Notes: generated by a model not told the origin, from the letters alone. 44,505 nucleotides of DNA from Sphingobium indicum BiD32 (GCF_000382885.1 NZ_CAVK010000198.1:1-44505); one strand, 5' to 3'; positions 32,293 to 42,452 are shown, counted from the stretch's first letter. Translations and numbers: made by a program.

Positions 32293-35211
32293 ATGAGTCT
32301 GACCCACATCTCCGTCCGCGGCGCGCGCGAGCATAACCTCAAGGGCGTCGATGTCGATCTGCCGCGCGACAGCCTGATTGTCATTACCGGCCTGTCGGGA
32401 TCGGGCAAAAGCTCGCTCGCCTTCGACACCATCTATGCCGAAGGGCAGCGGCGTTATGTGGAATCGCTCTCCGCCTATGCGCGCCAGTTTCTGGAGATGA
32501 TGCAGAAGCCCGATGTGGAGCATATTGAGGGCTTAAGCCCCGCGATCAGTATCGAGCAGAAAACCACGTCGAAAAACCCGCGCTCCACCGTCGCGACCGT
32601 CACCGAAATCTACGATTATATGCGGCTGTTGTGGGCGCGCGTCGGCATCCCCTACAGCCCCGCGACCGGCCTGCCGATCAGCGCCCAGACCGTCAGCCAG
32701 ATGGTCGACCGCGTGATGCTGCTGCCGGAAGGCACGCGCTTCTACCTCCTCGCCCCCGTCGTGCGCGGGCGCAAGGGCGAGTATCGCAAGGAATTGGCCG
32801 AATGGCAGAAGGCGGGCTACACCCGCGTCCGCATCGACGGCGAAATGATGCTGATCGAGGACGCGCCCGCGCTCGACAAGAAGTACAAGCATGACATCGA
32901 AGTCGTGGTCGACCGCCTGGCCGTGGAACCCGACATGGGCACCCGCCTGGCCGACAGTTTCGAGCAGGCGCTGAAACTGGCCGACGGGCTGGCCTTTGTC
33001 GATCTCGCCGATGGCGTCGTGCCGGGCCGCGAGGATGAAGCCCCCGCCGCCGACAAGAAGATGAAGGGGGCCGGCATCCCCGCCAACCGCATCGTGTTCA
33101 GCGAAAAATTCGCCTGCCCCGTCAGTGGCTTCACCATCGCGGAGATCGAGCCGCGCCTCTTCTCCTTCAACGCCCCGATGGGCGCCTGCCCCGCCTGCGA
33201 CGGGCTTGGCGAACGGCAGGAGTTCGACCCCGAACTGGTGGTGCCCAACGAAGCCCTCTCGCTTAAAAAGGGCGCGGTCGTCCCCTGGGCCAAATCCAAC
33301 CCGCCCAGCCCCTATTATATGCAGGTGCTTGGGAGCCTCGCCAAGGAATTTGGGTTCAGCCTCGACACCCCCTGGGCCGACCTGCCCGGCGAGGTGAAAC
33401 TCATCATCCTCCACGGCACCGGCGGCAAGCCCGTCACGCTCAAATTCATGGATGGCCGCAAAAGCTATGAAGTGAAAAAGGCGTTTGAGGGCGTTATCGG
33501 CAACTTGAACCGCCGCCTCCTCCAGACCGAATCCGCCTGGATGCGCGAGGAACTGTCCAAATATCAGCGCGCCCAGCCCTGCGAAACCTGCCACGGCGCG
33601 CGCCTGAAACCCGAAGCGCTGGCGGTCAAGATTGCGGGCGAGGACATCTCCCTCTCCACCCGCCGCTCGGTCGTGGACGCGCTCGCCTTCTTCACCGCGA
33701 TGCCGGACAGATTGAACGACCAGCAGAACCAGATCGCCCGCGCCATCCTCAAGGAAATTGTCGAGCGCCTGGGCTTCCTCAACAATGTCGGCCTCGATTA
33801 TCTGAACCTGGACCGCACCAGCGGCACCCTGTCCGGCGGCGAATCCCAGCGCATCCGCCTCGCCAGCCAGATCGGCAGCGGCCTGTCCGGCGTCCTCTAC
33901 GTCCTCGACGAACCCTCGATCGGCCTGCACCAGCGCGACAATGACCGCCTGCTCGTGACCTTGAAGCGCCTGCGCGACCTGGGCAACAGCGTCATCGTCG
34001 TGGAGCATGACGAGGATGCGATCCGCCACGCCGACTATATTGTCGACATGGGACCGGGCGCGGGCATCCATGGCGGGCAGATCGTGGCGCAGGGCACCCT
34101 GCCCGAAATCCTGAAGGCCAAAAACAGCCTCACCGCCGATTATCTCAACGGCACCCGCCGCATCGACGTGCCGGCCAAGCGCCGCAAGGGTAATGGCAAG
34201 AAGATCACCGTCCACAACGCCCGCGCCAACAACCTCACCGGCGTGACGGCCAGCATCCCGCTCGGCACCTTCACCTGCATCACCGGCGTCTCCGGCTCCG
34301 GCAAGTCCAGCTTCACCATCGACACGCTCTACGCCGCCTCCGCCCGCGCCCTGAACGGCGCGCGCATCCTGGCCGGCGCGCATGACAAGGTGACGGGCCT
34401 GGAACATTGCGACAAGGTGATCGACATCGACCAGTCGCCCATCGGCCGCACCCCCCGCTCCAACCCGGCCACCTATACCGGCGCCTTCACCAACATCCGC
34501 GACTGGTTCGCGGGCCTGCCCGAAAGCCAGGCGCGCGGCTACAAACCGGGCCGCTTCAGCTTCAACGTCAAGGGCGGCCGCTGCGAAGCCTGCACCGGCG
34601 ACGGCCTCATCAAGATCGAGATGCACTTCCTCCCCGACGTCTATGTCACCTGCGATGTGTGCCACGGCGCGCGCTACAATCGCGAAACGCTGGAGGTGAA
34701 ATTCAAGGGCCACTCGATCGCCGACGTGCTGGACATGACGGTCGAGGATGCGGTCGAATTCTTCAAGGCCGTGCCGCCGATCCGCGACAAGATGGCCATG
34801 CTCGCCGAAGTGGGCCTGGGCTATGTCAAGGTCGGCCAGCAGGCCACAACCCTGTCGGGCGGCGAAGCCCAGCGCGTCAAACTCGCCAAGGAACTCGCCC
34901 GCAGAGCCACCGGCCAGACCCTCTACATCCTCGACGAACCCACCACCGGCCTGCATTTCGAGGATGTCCGCAAACTGCTCGAAGTCCTCCACGCGCTGGT
35001 CGACCAGGGCAATAGCGTGGTCGTGATCGAGCATAATCTCGACGTCATCAAGACGGCGGACTGGATCATCGACATGGGTCCAGAGGGTGGCGTGAAGGGC
35101 GGCGAAGTCGTGGCGGAAGGCACACCGGAAAAGGTCGCGAAGGAGCCACGGTCATTTACCGGGCACTATCTTGCGCCGTTGCTGGGGTTGGAGAGTGTGG
35201 CGGCGGAGTGA
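32293..35211 (+). CDS. uvrA: Excinuclease ABC subunit A
   Basis: The 972-residue ABC-type DNA damage sensor has two nucleotide-binding halves: Walker [10 protein letters not shown] near 33-41 and GVSGSGKSS near 665-673, with signatures [12 protein letters not shown] and [12 protein letters not shown] and Walker [10 protein letters not shown] and LDEPTTGLH. Zinc-binding CXXC pairs are visible (CPACDGLG near 298, CETCHGAR near 430, CEACTGDG and CDVCHGAR near 763-790). It loads UvrB onto lesions in nucleotide excision repair. The ATG at 32293 gives the conserved start [19 protein letters not shown] LexA box precedes it. It ends two bases from the end of the convergent DUF3037 gene. Confidence 0.98.
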   Translation: MSLTHISVRGAREHNLKGVDVDLPRDSLIVITGLSGSGKSSLAFDTIYAEGQRRYVESLSAYARQFLEMMQKPDVEHIEGLSPAISIEQKTTSKNPRSTVATVTEIYDYMRLLWARVGIPYSPATGLPISAQTVSQMVDRVMLLPEGTRFYLLAPVVRGRKGEYRKELAEWQKAGYTRVRIDGEMMLIEDAPALDKKYKHDIEVVVDRLAVEPDMGTRLADSFEQALKLADGLAFVDLADGVVPGREDEAPAADKKMKGAGIPANRIVFSEKFACPVSGFTIAEIEPRLFSFNAPMGACPACDGLGERQEFDPELVVPNEALSLKKGAVVPWAKSNPPSPYYMQVLGSLAKEFGFSLDTPWADLPGEVKLIILHGTGGKPVTLKFMDGRKSYEVKKAFEGVIGNLNRRLLQTESAWMREELSKYQRAQPCETCHGARLKPEALAVKIAGEDISLSTRRSVVDALAFFTAMPDRLNDQQNQIARAILKEIVERLGFLNNVGLDYLNLDRTSGTLSGGESQRIRLASQIGSGLSGVLYVLDEPSIGLHQRDNDRLLVTLKRLRDLGNSVIVVEHDEDAIRHADYIVDMGPGAGIHGGQIVAQGTLPEILKAKNSLTADYLNGTRRIDVPAKRRKGNGKKITVHNARANNLTGVTASIPLGTFTCITGVSGSGKSSFTIDTLYAASARALNGARILAGAHDKVTGLEHCDKVIDIDQSPIGRTPRSNPATYTGAFTNIRDWFAGLPESQARGYKPGRFSFNVKGGRCEACTGDGLIKIEMHFLPDVYVTCDVCHGARYNRETLEVKFKGHSIADVLDMTVEDAVEFFKAVPPIRDKMAMLAEVGLGYVKVGQQATTLSGGEAQRVKLAKELARRATGQTLYILDEPTTGLHFEDVRKLLEVLHALVDQGNSVVVIEHNLDVIKTADWIIDMGPEGGVKGGEVVAEGTPEKVAKEPRSFTGHYLAPLLGLESVAAE

Positions 35212-35213
35212 AG

Positions 35214-35678
35214 TTACGCGAGTTTAAGCCTAGGAGTATCCTCATGAGGACGCCTGTTCCTATCTCGACTTTTCTCAATTGGTGTAGCGAGAGAAGCAAT
35301 TGATGTTATGAGCTTAATTTTATCCGAGTTGCTGGCCCAATTTATCAACTCCGCGCCTTGATGAGCCGCCGTTTCTAAGCAAGACCGTGCCGCAGATTCT
35401 ACATTGCTTGACGCTTCATAAATCGCCGTATTCCGTGCCTCTGGATCGAAAATTCCAGCATTACGTATGTCAATGTCGCGTGCAACAACGGCTTCGGTCA
35501 ATTCGCGTATTGAGGACTGATCAATCGCGGATGACAAAACGCGTATCTTATCGAGGCGTTTTGGCAAACGGACATCAATCGATGCCTCACCAAAAACGAC
35601 CACGCCGACGTTGATGCGTTCATCACGGACTCCCCCAGGAGCTAACCGCACGATGGCAAATTTATACGATCGAACCAT
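35214..35678 (-). CDS. DUF3037 domain protein
   Basis: The 154-residue protein opens with the DUF3037 signature SYKFAIVRLAPGGVRDERIN followed by VGVVVF (residues 3-28). The family's function is unknown; members are often encoded next to a HipA-like kinase, as here (from memory). The ATG at 35678 has AAAGGG upstream and overlaps the end of the kinase gene by 17 bases, so coupling is likely. GC content is lower than that of uvrA. Because the kinase frame is interrupted, this may be an orphaned partner that still has an intact frame. The tail (KSRDRNRRPHEDTPRL) is basic and looks non-conserved. Confidence 0.85.
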   Translation of the reverse strand: MVRSYKFAIVRLAPGGVRDERINVGVVVFGEASIDVRLPKRLDKIRVLSSAIDQSSIRELTEAVVARDIDIRNAGIFDPEARNTAIYEASSNVESAARSCLETAAHQGAELINWASNSDKIKLITSIASLATPIEKSRDRNRRPHEDTPRLKLA

Positions 35679-36489
35679 CCGTAAGCCCTTTGCGCAGCTG
35701 CTCGACCCTATCAGCCCACCCACCGCCATCGCAATAAGCAAAAAGGTCATCACTCAATGACAATGGAAGCCAATGAGTCGGCATTTGCCCAACCATCCGT
35801 CGAATTTGCGCAGGCGATATGACACCAAGCCGACGTACGATCAAAAGCGCGGCCTCAATGTCAAATCCATGCCGTTGACGCAAGTCTATCCATTCACGAG
35901 CGCTGGTATCACCGTCCTGAAAAAATCAGTCCCACGGCCATCGCCAAAAAACAGACCTCGCGAAATCCAGCGCCATCAACTGGCGTTCATTTCCAGCGCC
36001 CGCTATAAGAAAATTGCCCATATGGCGATCAATATTGTTCAAAAATAAATCTAAAGCGTGAATCGCTGATAGAACAGCTCTCAACTCCGGGGCGACACTT
36101 CCCAGTTCTATCATAGAGTATTTTTCTAAAAACAGAATAGTTTCCGTCTGGTTAAAAACACCATCTACCGATTCTGACCCAAATGCAATGTCACCATTAT
36201 TAGTTTGGATGAAATCGCATCGTGGCGTTGAGATTCCGACCATTCCCGCTATTTGATGAGATAGCCATTCATTAGCTCTTATACATTTATCACCCTTATC
36301 GATTTTCAAATAGTATTTCCGTCCATTATCCGCTTGGACGTAAGCTGATACATCTTTGCCCTCAGGCATAGGGAGTTCGAACAGCGTTTTTCTAGGAAAC
36401 AGGGCTAATTGTTCAGCAGGGATAGTTGGAGGAGGACCACTGAACGTGATCGGATTTGTCCAACCTCTCATCAACACAGGCTCAGCCAT
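35662..36489 (-). pseudogene. HipA-like kinase interrupted by an in-frame TGA
   Basis: A frame of 276 codons (start at 36489) resembles the HipA_2 group of HipA-like kinases. It has the ATP-site region AYVQADNGRKYYLKIDKGDK, ANEWLSHQIAGMVGISTPRC, the catalytic loop NNIDRHMGNFLI and the metal-binding LMALDFARSVFW. Codon 188 (35928-35926) is TGA, and the same frame then continues for 87 codons with plausible sequence (FFQDGDTSAREWIDLRQRHG, then LIVRRLGVISPAQIRRM) into the DUF3037 overlap. A TGG-to-TGA change would explain it. The truncated product keeps the catalytic residues but loses the C-terminal helices. It is probably inactive; read-through or a sequencing error are alternatives. It is AT-richer than its surroundings, suggesting transfer. 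Confidence 0.78.
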
Positions 36490-36770
36490 TCCACTACACC
36501 TTGTGGTCCAATATGGTGTGGATACCATATATTGATTTTCGGGCAAACGGTTAATCTGAGGGGATGTTTAACGGCTTATCACCTGCTGTGACAAATGCAA
36601 AGAACAAAACACGATCAGAGCGTCACGCAACTGGTGATCAGGTCATGGAATTACGGTGGGAATTAAGGTGACAGGTGCAACAATCCCCAAATCAAACCTG
36701 CATGTGTCCGATACGGATCAATCGCTGGGGCGACATCCCGCGCGATATGGATTCGCCCGGACCGTCCTGC

Positions 36771-36776
36771 TATAGT
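36771..36776 (+). promoter_or_regulatory. -10 box predicting a leaderless antitoxin mRNA
   Basis: TATAGT ends six bases before the ATG at 36783, so transcription should start at or next to the A of the start codon. No ribosome binding site is present. The -35 region is not distinct. The 36490-36770 stretch upstream contains no gene that I can support. Confidence 0.5.
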
Positions 36777-36782
36777 GAATCC

Positions 36783-36965
36783 ATGACCAAGCTAACCCCC
36801 ATCGAGTCCGAATTCGCGACGACGCAGGAGGCCGAAGCCTATGATGCATGGTTCCGTGCGAAGGTCGAGGCGTCCTTGGCTGATACGACGCCTCCCATTC
36901 CGCATGATCAGGTGATGGCAGAACTGCGCGCGATCATCGAAACGAAAACGGCCAGCCAAGCCTAA
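36783..36965 (+). CDS. Stability-determinant-type antitoxin
   Basis: The 60-residue protein (TPIESEFATTQEAEAYDAWF, RAKVEASLADTTPPIPHDQV, MAELRAIIE) matches the small stability-determinant antitoxins encoded before RelE/ParE toxins; the AYDAWFRAKVEASL and PPIPHDQVMAE segments are distinctive. It should neutralise the toxin and repress the pair's promoter. The ATG at 36783 removes 36 non-conserved residues of an upstream in-frame start. Its stop overlaps the toxin start by one base (TAATG). Confidence 0.85.
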   Translation: MTKLTPIESEFATTQEAEAYDAWFRAKVEASLADTTPPIPHDQVMAELRAIIETKTASQA

Positions 36966-37240
36966 TGCCGCATGTTGTCTGGCGCAAAACGGCGCGAGAG
37001 GATGCCCGCCGGATCACCGCCTATATTGCAGAGCGCAATCCTGCCGCCGCTCTACGCCATGCCGACTTATTCCAGCATTGCGCCGAACGACTGGCCGACC
37101 ATCCCTACATGTATCGTGCCGGGCGCCTGCCGGACACGCGGGAAGCGATTGTTACGCCCAACTATATGCTCGTCTATCGGGTCACGGCCAACGCCATAGA
37201 AATTCTTGCCCTCGTCCACACCCGCCAACAATATCCCTAG
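36965..37240 (+). CDS. RelE/ParE family toxin
   Basis: The 91-residue protein has the RelE/ParE fold pattern: VVWRKTAREDARRITAYIAE, RNPAAALRHADLFQHCAERL, then MYRAGRLPDTREAIVTPNYM and LVYRVTANAIEILALVHTRQ. ParE-like members poison DNA gyrase and RelE-like members cut ribosome-bound mRNA; the sequence alone (helical hairpin, TREAIVTPNYMLVYRV, HTRQQYP end) resembles the ParE side of the family. It is coupled to the antitoxin gene by a one-base overlap. Confidence 0.92.
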   Translation: MPHVVWRKTAREDARRITAYIAERNPAAALRHADLFQHCAERLADHPYMYRAGRLPDTREAIVTPNYMLVYRVTANAIEILALVHTRQQYP

Positions 37241-37772
37241 CCCCTCCCCCGACACACACTACCCGCTTGATCCAAGGCCACCACTCCTGTCGCGCGCTCA
37301 AATTCTTGGCAGGTGACGAACGCTGCGAAGTGCAGACCCGCGTGGTCTTTGCCGACGCCAGTGAATTTAACAGCCCGGTCGATTATTGCGGCGTCACCAA
37401 CCTGGTCGTCACCGACAAAAATATGTTCACGCGATGATAGGGACTGCCCTCCCTTTGGGCGGGGCGGCACGACGCGCTGGCCGGTCGGGGCGGATCGCGG
37501 GAAAATGCTCCGGAAGCGCCCTTATCCGCGCTCGACATGCGGCGCGGGCTGGCCGATAGTCGCGCCACCACCTAGCCCACCACCACGCGCGGGGCATGTT
37601 GCGCTGCATCATATTATTTCAACGCTAAGACACTTTATTTCACAAGCAGGGTTGAGCCTCCCCATGGGCGGAGGCATATAGACGGTCGAAAGCCGAGGAG
37701 TCGCATGGCGGCGATCCAGCGTCTCCTCCGTTCAATTCCAAGCGGGATGAACCCGCGTGAGAGGTTAGGCGA
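37241..37772. other. 532-base gap with a possible gene remnant
   Basis: From about 37265 to 37437 one plus-strand frame has strong GC3 bias (GDERCEVQTRVVFADASEFN, then SPVDYCGVTNLVVTDKNMFT, stop at 37437) but no proper start codon or ribosome binding site and no family I recognise. It may be the end of a gene cut by the arrival of the toxin-antitoxin pair. From 37440 to 37772 I see no gene; a GAGAGG near 37759 serves the next gene. Confidence 0.4.
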
Positions 37773-40700
37773 ATGACGGCGCTGGCGGATGTGAACATCA
37801 AGGAAGTCGATACGTTCATCCGGGAGGCGCTGGAGGCAGCGCTGGAGCGGGGTGCCCTGCCCGGCGAACGCGAAGGGCTGGACGAACAGGGCATAGCGGC
37901 GGCCGCCGCCTTTCTGGGCCGCACCGCCAACGGACGCAAGCCGGGCGACGCCGCGATCATGGTCGAGACGCTGGGCGAAGGCGCCAATGGCCGCTATATG
38001 CGCATCGCGATCGTCAATGACGACATGCCGTTTCTGGTCGACAGCATTGCCAACACGCTGGCCGCCGCCGACATCACCATCCACCGCCTGCTGCACCCCG
38101 TCCTTTCGGTGACTCGCCATGCCGATGGGTCGCTGGCCGCGATACTAGACGATGATGCGCCGGGCGCGCGTCGCGAATCGATGATCTATATCGAAGCCGA
38201 CCGGGCCGACGCCAAGGCGCGCCGGGCGTTGGAAAAGGCGCTGCGCGACACGCTGACCGACGTGCGGGCGGCGGTGGCCGACTGGGCGCCGATGCAGGCG
38301 GCGATGGCGGCGGACGCCGACGCCGTGCCGGACGAGGAAGGCGCGGCGCTGCTGCGCTGGTTCCTGGCGCGCCATTTTACCCAGACCGGGCATGAGCTGT
38401 GCAACCGCGACGGCACCAGCCAGTCGCGGCTGGGCATCTGCACCCTGCGCGACAAGACGCTGATCGCGCCTGCATCGCTGGAGGCAGCCTTTGTGTGGTT
38501 CGAGGAAGGCAAGCGCACGCCGCTGATCATCAAGTCCAGCCGCATCTCGCGCATCCATCGCCATGTGCTGCTCGACCTGATCATCATCCCCGTGCGCGAA
38601 GGACGCGAGGTCAAGGCGCTGTCGATCCATGCGGGTATGTGGACCAGTTCGGGCCTGTCGGCGACGCCGGAAAAGGTGCCATTGCTGCGGTCGACGCTGT
38701 CGAACCTGATGGACAAATTCGGCTTTGACCCGGCGGGCCATGCGGGCAAGACGCTGGCCCACGCGCTGACCGCCCTGCCGCATGACATCACCATTGGCTT
38801 TGATCGTGAGACGCTGGAGCGACTGGCGCTGACCTTCATGTCGCTGACCGACCGGCCCCGGCCCAAGCTGGCGCTGGCGACCAGCGCGCTGGCGCGCCAT
38901 CTCTATGCCTTTGTCTGGCTGCCGCGCGACGAATTGTCGACCGCGCGCCGGATCGCTGTGCAGGACATGCTGGCACAGGCGGCGAACGGCCCGGTGCTCA
39001 GCTGGTCGATCGCGCTGGAGGAAGGTGGCCTCGCGCTGCTGCGCATCACGCTCGACCTGCGCGAAGGCGGCGTGGTGCCGGACGATGTGGCGCTGGACCA
39101 TCAGCTCAAGCAGATGGTGCGCGGCTGGCTGCCCGCGGTCGAGGAAGCGCTGACGCAGACCGAGGAGCCGGGTCGCGCCGCCGCGCTGGCGCAGCGTTAT
39201 GCCGGAGGCTTCCCGGCGGTCTATCGCAATGGCGCGGGGCCAGCAGAAGCGGCGATCGACATTCGCCAGATCCACGGCCTGTCAGGGGCCGGCGACAAGG
39301 CGATCCGCATCTATCGCAACCCGGAGGACAGCGCTGAACGGCTGCGGCTCAAACTCTACAGCCATGTGACGATCGCTTTGTCCGAAGTGGTCCCGGCGTT
39401 CGAGAATTTCGGCTTTCGCGTGATCGAGGAGATGACGACGGCGATTGATGGCGGGACGCTGGGCCATGTCCAGCGTTTCGTGCTGGAACTGCCCGCTGGC
39501 GGCGACGCGCAGGGGGTGGTGGCCCGCGCAGACATCGTCACCGAAGCGATCGCCCAGGTGCTGGAAGGCCGGGCGGAGAATGATCGGTTCAACGAACTGA
39601 TCGTCACAGCCGGACTGACGCCGCGATCGGTGGTGCTGCTGCGGGCGCTGTTCCGCTATCTGCGCCAGACCGGCATGGCCTATGGCATGGCGACCTTTGC
39701 CGAAACGCTGCGCCGGGCGCAGGGGGTTGCGGTCAATCTGATCACCCTGTTCGAGGCGCTGCACGATCCCGCCGCGCGCGATGGCGCGGAGGCGCGGGTA
39801 GCAGAAGCACAGGCCGCGATTGACGCCGGGCTGGAGGCGGTGACGGCGATTGACGAGGACCGGGTGCTGAGACTTTTGCGCGCCGTCATCAACGCAACGC
39901 TGCGCACCAATTTCTTCAGCAAGGCAGCGGTCGAGGCGCTGGCGTTCAAGCTGGACAGCGCGCAGGTGCCCGGCCTGCCCGCGCCGCTGCCATGGCGCGA
40001 AATATGGGTCTATAGCCCGCGTGTCGAGGGCATCCATCTGCGCGCCGGGCCGGTGGCGCGCGGCGGGCTTCGCTGGTCCGACCGGCGCGACGATTTCCGC
40101 ACCGAAATCCTTGGCCTGATGAAGGCACAACGGGTCAAGAATGCCGTCATCGTACCGACCGGGGCGAAGGGCGGCTTCTATCCCAAGCAATTGCCCAATC
40201 CGCAGGCCGACCGCGATGCGTGGATTGCCGAGGGCACCGAAAGCTATCGCATCTTCATCCGCGCACTGCTGTCGGTGACCGACAATATCGTCAACGACCA
40301 TGTCAAACATCCCGCTCAGGTCGTGGTGCGTGATGACGACGATCCCTATTTCGTGGTCGCCGCCGACAAGGGAACGGCCACCTTCAGCGACATCGCCAAC
40401 GCCATCGCGCTTGATCGCAAATTCTGGCTGGGCGATGCCTTCGCCAGCGGCGGATCCAACGGTTACGACCATAAGGCGATGGGCATTACGGCACGCGGCG
40501 CGTGGATTTCGGTGCAGCGCCACTTTGCCGAAATGGGCGTCGATGTGCAAAGCGAACCGGTCAGCGTCGTGGGTTGCGGCGACATGTCGGGCGACGTGTT
40601 CGGCAACGGGATGCTGCTCAGCAAGGCAATCAAACTGGTAGCAGCGTTCGACCATCGCCACATTTTCTTCGACCCCGCGCCCGATCCGGCAAAAAGCTGG

Positions 40701-42452
40701 GAGGAGCGCAACCGGCTGTTCCAGCTGCCCCGGTCAAGTTGGGACGATTATGACAAGGCGTTGATCTCCAAGGGCGGCGGCGTATTTTCCCGCGCGCTCA
40801 AGAGCATAATGCTGACCCCGGAAATCCAGGCGATATTGGGAGTCACGGACGCCGAGATGGAGCCGACCGCCCTCATCTCCGCGATCCTCAAAGCCCCTGC
40901 CGATCTGTTGTGGTTCGGCGGCATCGGCACCTATGTGAAGGCGGCGGCGCAAAGCCATGGCGATGTCGGCGATCCGGCCAATGACCGGCTGCGCGTCAAT
41001 GCCGAACAGTTGCGGGTCAAGGTGATTGGCGAAGGCGCGAACCTCGGCACGACGCAGGCGGGACGCATCGCCTTTTCGCTGCGCGGCGGGCGGATCAACA
41101 CCGACTTCATCGACAATAGCGCGGGCGTCGATTGTTCGGATAATGAGGTCAATATCAAGATCGCCCTGAACAAGGAGATGGCCGAAGGCCGCCTGCCGTT
41201 CGAGGAGCGCAACGCGCTGCTGGAAAGCATGACCGATGCGGTCGGGGCCATCGTGCTGGAGGATAACCGCTTGCAGGCGCTGGGCCTGTCCATCGCCGAA
41301 AGCGGCGGTGCGGCGGATCTGGCGAGCTATGTGCGGCTGATCGAGACGTTCGAGGAAAGCGGACGGCTCGACCGGCAGGTTGAAGGGCTGGCCGCGAACG
41401 ACCAGTTGCTGCGGCGCGGACAGGACGGACAGGGTTTGACCCGGCCGGAACTGGCCGTATTGCTCTCGACCGCAAAGCTGAGCTTGCAGGACGCGATCGA
41501 GCAAGGTGATCTGGCCAGCGACGCAAGCATGACCGGCGAGTTGATGGCCGCCTTCCCTGCTGCGATGCAGGAAAGGGAAGCCGATGCGATTGCCGTCCAT
41601 GCCCTGCGCAAGGAAATCATCGCCACCAAGGTCGCCAACCGCATCGTCAACCGGCTGGGCCTGATCCATCCGTTCGAGCTGGTGGAGGAGGAAGGCTGTT
41701 CGCTGGGCGACATGGCCAGTGCCTTCCTGATCGCAGAGCGGCTCTATGACATTGACACATTGTGGGCGGACATTGACGCCGCCGAGATGGCAGAAAGCGC
41801 GCGCCTTGCCCTGTTCGGCGATATTGCGGGCGGGATGCGGGCGCAGATTGCCGACATCTTGCGCAGCCAGTCGGCCGGGACGCTGCCGAGCGCTGGATTG
41901 GCAGCGCTGAAGCAGGGCGTTGGGACGTTGGCGGCGCAGGTCGATGATCTGCTGACCAGCGAGGCGCAGCGTCGCACCAATGCGGTGACCGAGCGGCTGC
42001 TGGCTCTGGGCGCGCCTGATGCGCTGGCGCGGCGCACGGCGGGACTGTTCAAACTGGACGGCGCGGTCGGCATAGCGGCGCTGGCCGGGCGGATGGGTGT
42101 GGACGAAACGGCGCTGACCCGCGCCTTCACCCATTTGGGCGAAGCGGTCGGCATCGACTGGGTCCAGTCCGCCGCCGCGCGCATGGAACCGACCGATCCG
42201 TGGGAACGGCTGCTGATTTCTGGCGTCGCCCGCGATATGCAGCAGGTGCGGCTGGACTTCCTGGCACAGTGCGGTTCCAAAGACGGCAAGGGCAAGGACA
42301 TATCCGCCCATGTCGAAGATTGGCTGATCCAGCGCGGCCCCCGCATCCGCCAGTTCCGTACCCTGGTGCAACGCGCCAAGGCCGCTGCGACGCCCAATGT
42401 CGCAATGCTGGCGGAAATTGCGGGTCAGGCGCGCGGACTGCTGGGGCGGTAA
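37773..42452 (+). CDS. gdhB: NAD-specific glutamate dehydrogenase, large (L-180-type)
   Basis: The 1559-residue protein belongs to the very large NAD-glutamate dehydrogenases (PF05088). Long N-terminal regulatory ACT-like regions run to about residue 700. The catalytic core follows with the glutamate-site lysine in VPTGAKGGFYPK near 800 and the NAD-binding VVGCGDMSGDVFGNG near 935. A long C-terminal helical domain runs from about 1150. It oxidatively deaminates glutamate to 2-oxoglutarate, linking amino-acid catabolism (including the valine genes here) to the TCA cycle. The ATG at 37773 follows GAGAGGTTAGGCGA. No operon partner. Its coding strand is G-rich, unlike plus-strand genes left of 35 kb. 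Confidence 0.95.
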   Translation: MTALADVNIKEVDTFIREALEAALERGALPGEREGLDEQGIAAAAAFLGRTANGRKPGDAAIMVETLGEGANGRYMRIAIVNDDMPFLVDSIANTLAAADITIHRLLHPVLSVTRHADGSLAAILDDDAPGARRESMIYIEADRADAKARRALEKALRDTLTDVRAAVADWAPMQAAMAADADAVPDEEGAALLRWFLARHFTQTGHELCNRDGTSQSRLGICTLRDKTLIAPASLEAAFVWFEEGKRTPLIIKSSRISRIHRHVLLDLIIIPVREGREVKALSIHAGMWTSSGLSATPEKVPLLRSTLSNLMDKFGFDPAGHAGKTLAHALTALPHDITIGFDRETLERLALTFMSLTDRPRPKLALATSALARHLYAFVWLPRDELSTARRIAVQDMLAQAANGPVLSWSIALEEGGLALLRITLDLREGGVVPDDVALDHQLKQMVRGWLPAVEEALTQTEEPGRAAALAQRYAGGFPAVYRNGAGPAEAAIDIRQIHGLSGAGDKAIRIYRNPEDSAERLRLKLYSHVTIALSEVVPAFENFGFRVIEEMTTAIDGGTLGHVQRFVLELPAGGDAQGVVARADIVTEAIAQVLEGRAENDRFNELIVTAGLTPRSVVLLRALFRYLRQTGMAYGMATFAETLRRAQGVAVNLITLFEALHDPAARDGAEARVAEAQAAIDAGLEAVTAIDEDRVLRLLRAVINATLRTNFFSKAAVEALAFKLDSAQVPGLPAPLPWREIWVYSPRVEGIHLRAGPVARGGLRWSDRRDDFRTEILGLMKAQRVKNAVIVPTGAKGGFYPKQLPNPQADRDAWIAEGTESYRIFIRALLSVTDNIVNDHVKHPAQVVVRDDDDPYFVVAADKGTATFSDIANAIALDRKFWLGDAFASGGSNGYDHKAMGITARGAWISVQRHFAEMGVDVQSEPVSVVGCGDMSGDVFGNGMLLSKAIKLVAAFDHRHIFFDPAPDPAKSWEERNRLFQLPRSSWDDYDKALISKGGGVFSRALKSIMLTPEIQAILGVTDAEMEPTALISAILKAPADLLWFGGIGTYVKAAAQSHGDVGDPANDRLRVNAEQLRVKVIGEGANLGTTQAGRIAFSLRGGRINTDFIDNSAGVDCSDNEVNIKIALNKEMAEGRLPFEERNALLESMTDAVGAIVLEDNRLQALGLSIAESGGAADLASYVRLIETFEESGRLDRQVEGLAANDQLLRRGQDGQGLTRPELAVLLSTAKLSLQDAIEQGDLASDASMTGELMAAFPAAMQEREADAIAVHALRKEIIATKVANRIVNRLGLIHPFELVEEEGCSLGDMASAFLIAERLYDIDTLWADIDAAEMAESARLALFGDIAGGMRAQIADILRSQSAGTLPSAGLAALKQGVGTLAAQVDDLLTSEAQRRTNAVTERLLALGAPDALARRTAGLFKLDGAVGIAALAGRMGVDETALTRAFTHLGEAVGIDWVQSAAARMEPTDPWERLLISGVARDMQQVRLDFLAQCGSKDGKGKDISAHVEDWLIQRGPRIRQFRTLVQRAKAAATPNVAMLAEIAGQARGLLGR

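Noticed and set aside
32533..35034. 833-codon minus-strand frame opposite uvrA
   Set aside because: Shadow frame; the plus strand encodes a complete, motif-perfect UvrA.
35926..35928. In-frame TGA of the HipA-like gene as a selenocysteine codon
   Set aside because: HipA-like kinases are not known selenoproteins and the position is probably a tryptophan; no SECIS-like hairpin was noted next to it.
37265..37437. Complete small gene after the RelE/ParE toxin
   Set aside because: Codon bias is good but there is no start codon with a ribosome binding site and no recognised family; treated as a possible remnant.
36600..37772. Definite replication origin
   Set aside because: The skew switch fits, but no perfect DnaA box, parS or typical origin neighbour gene is present in the window, so only a finding is reported.
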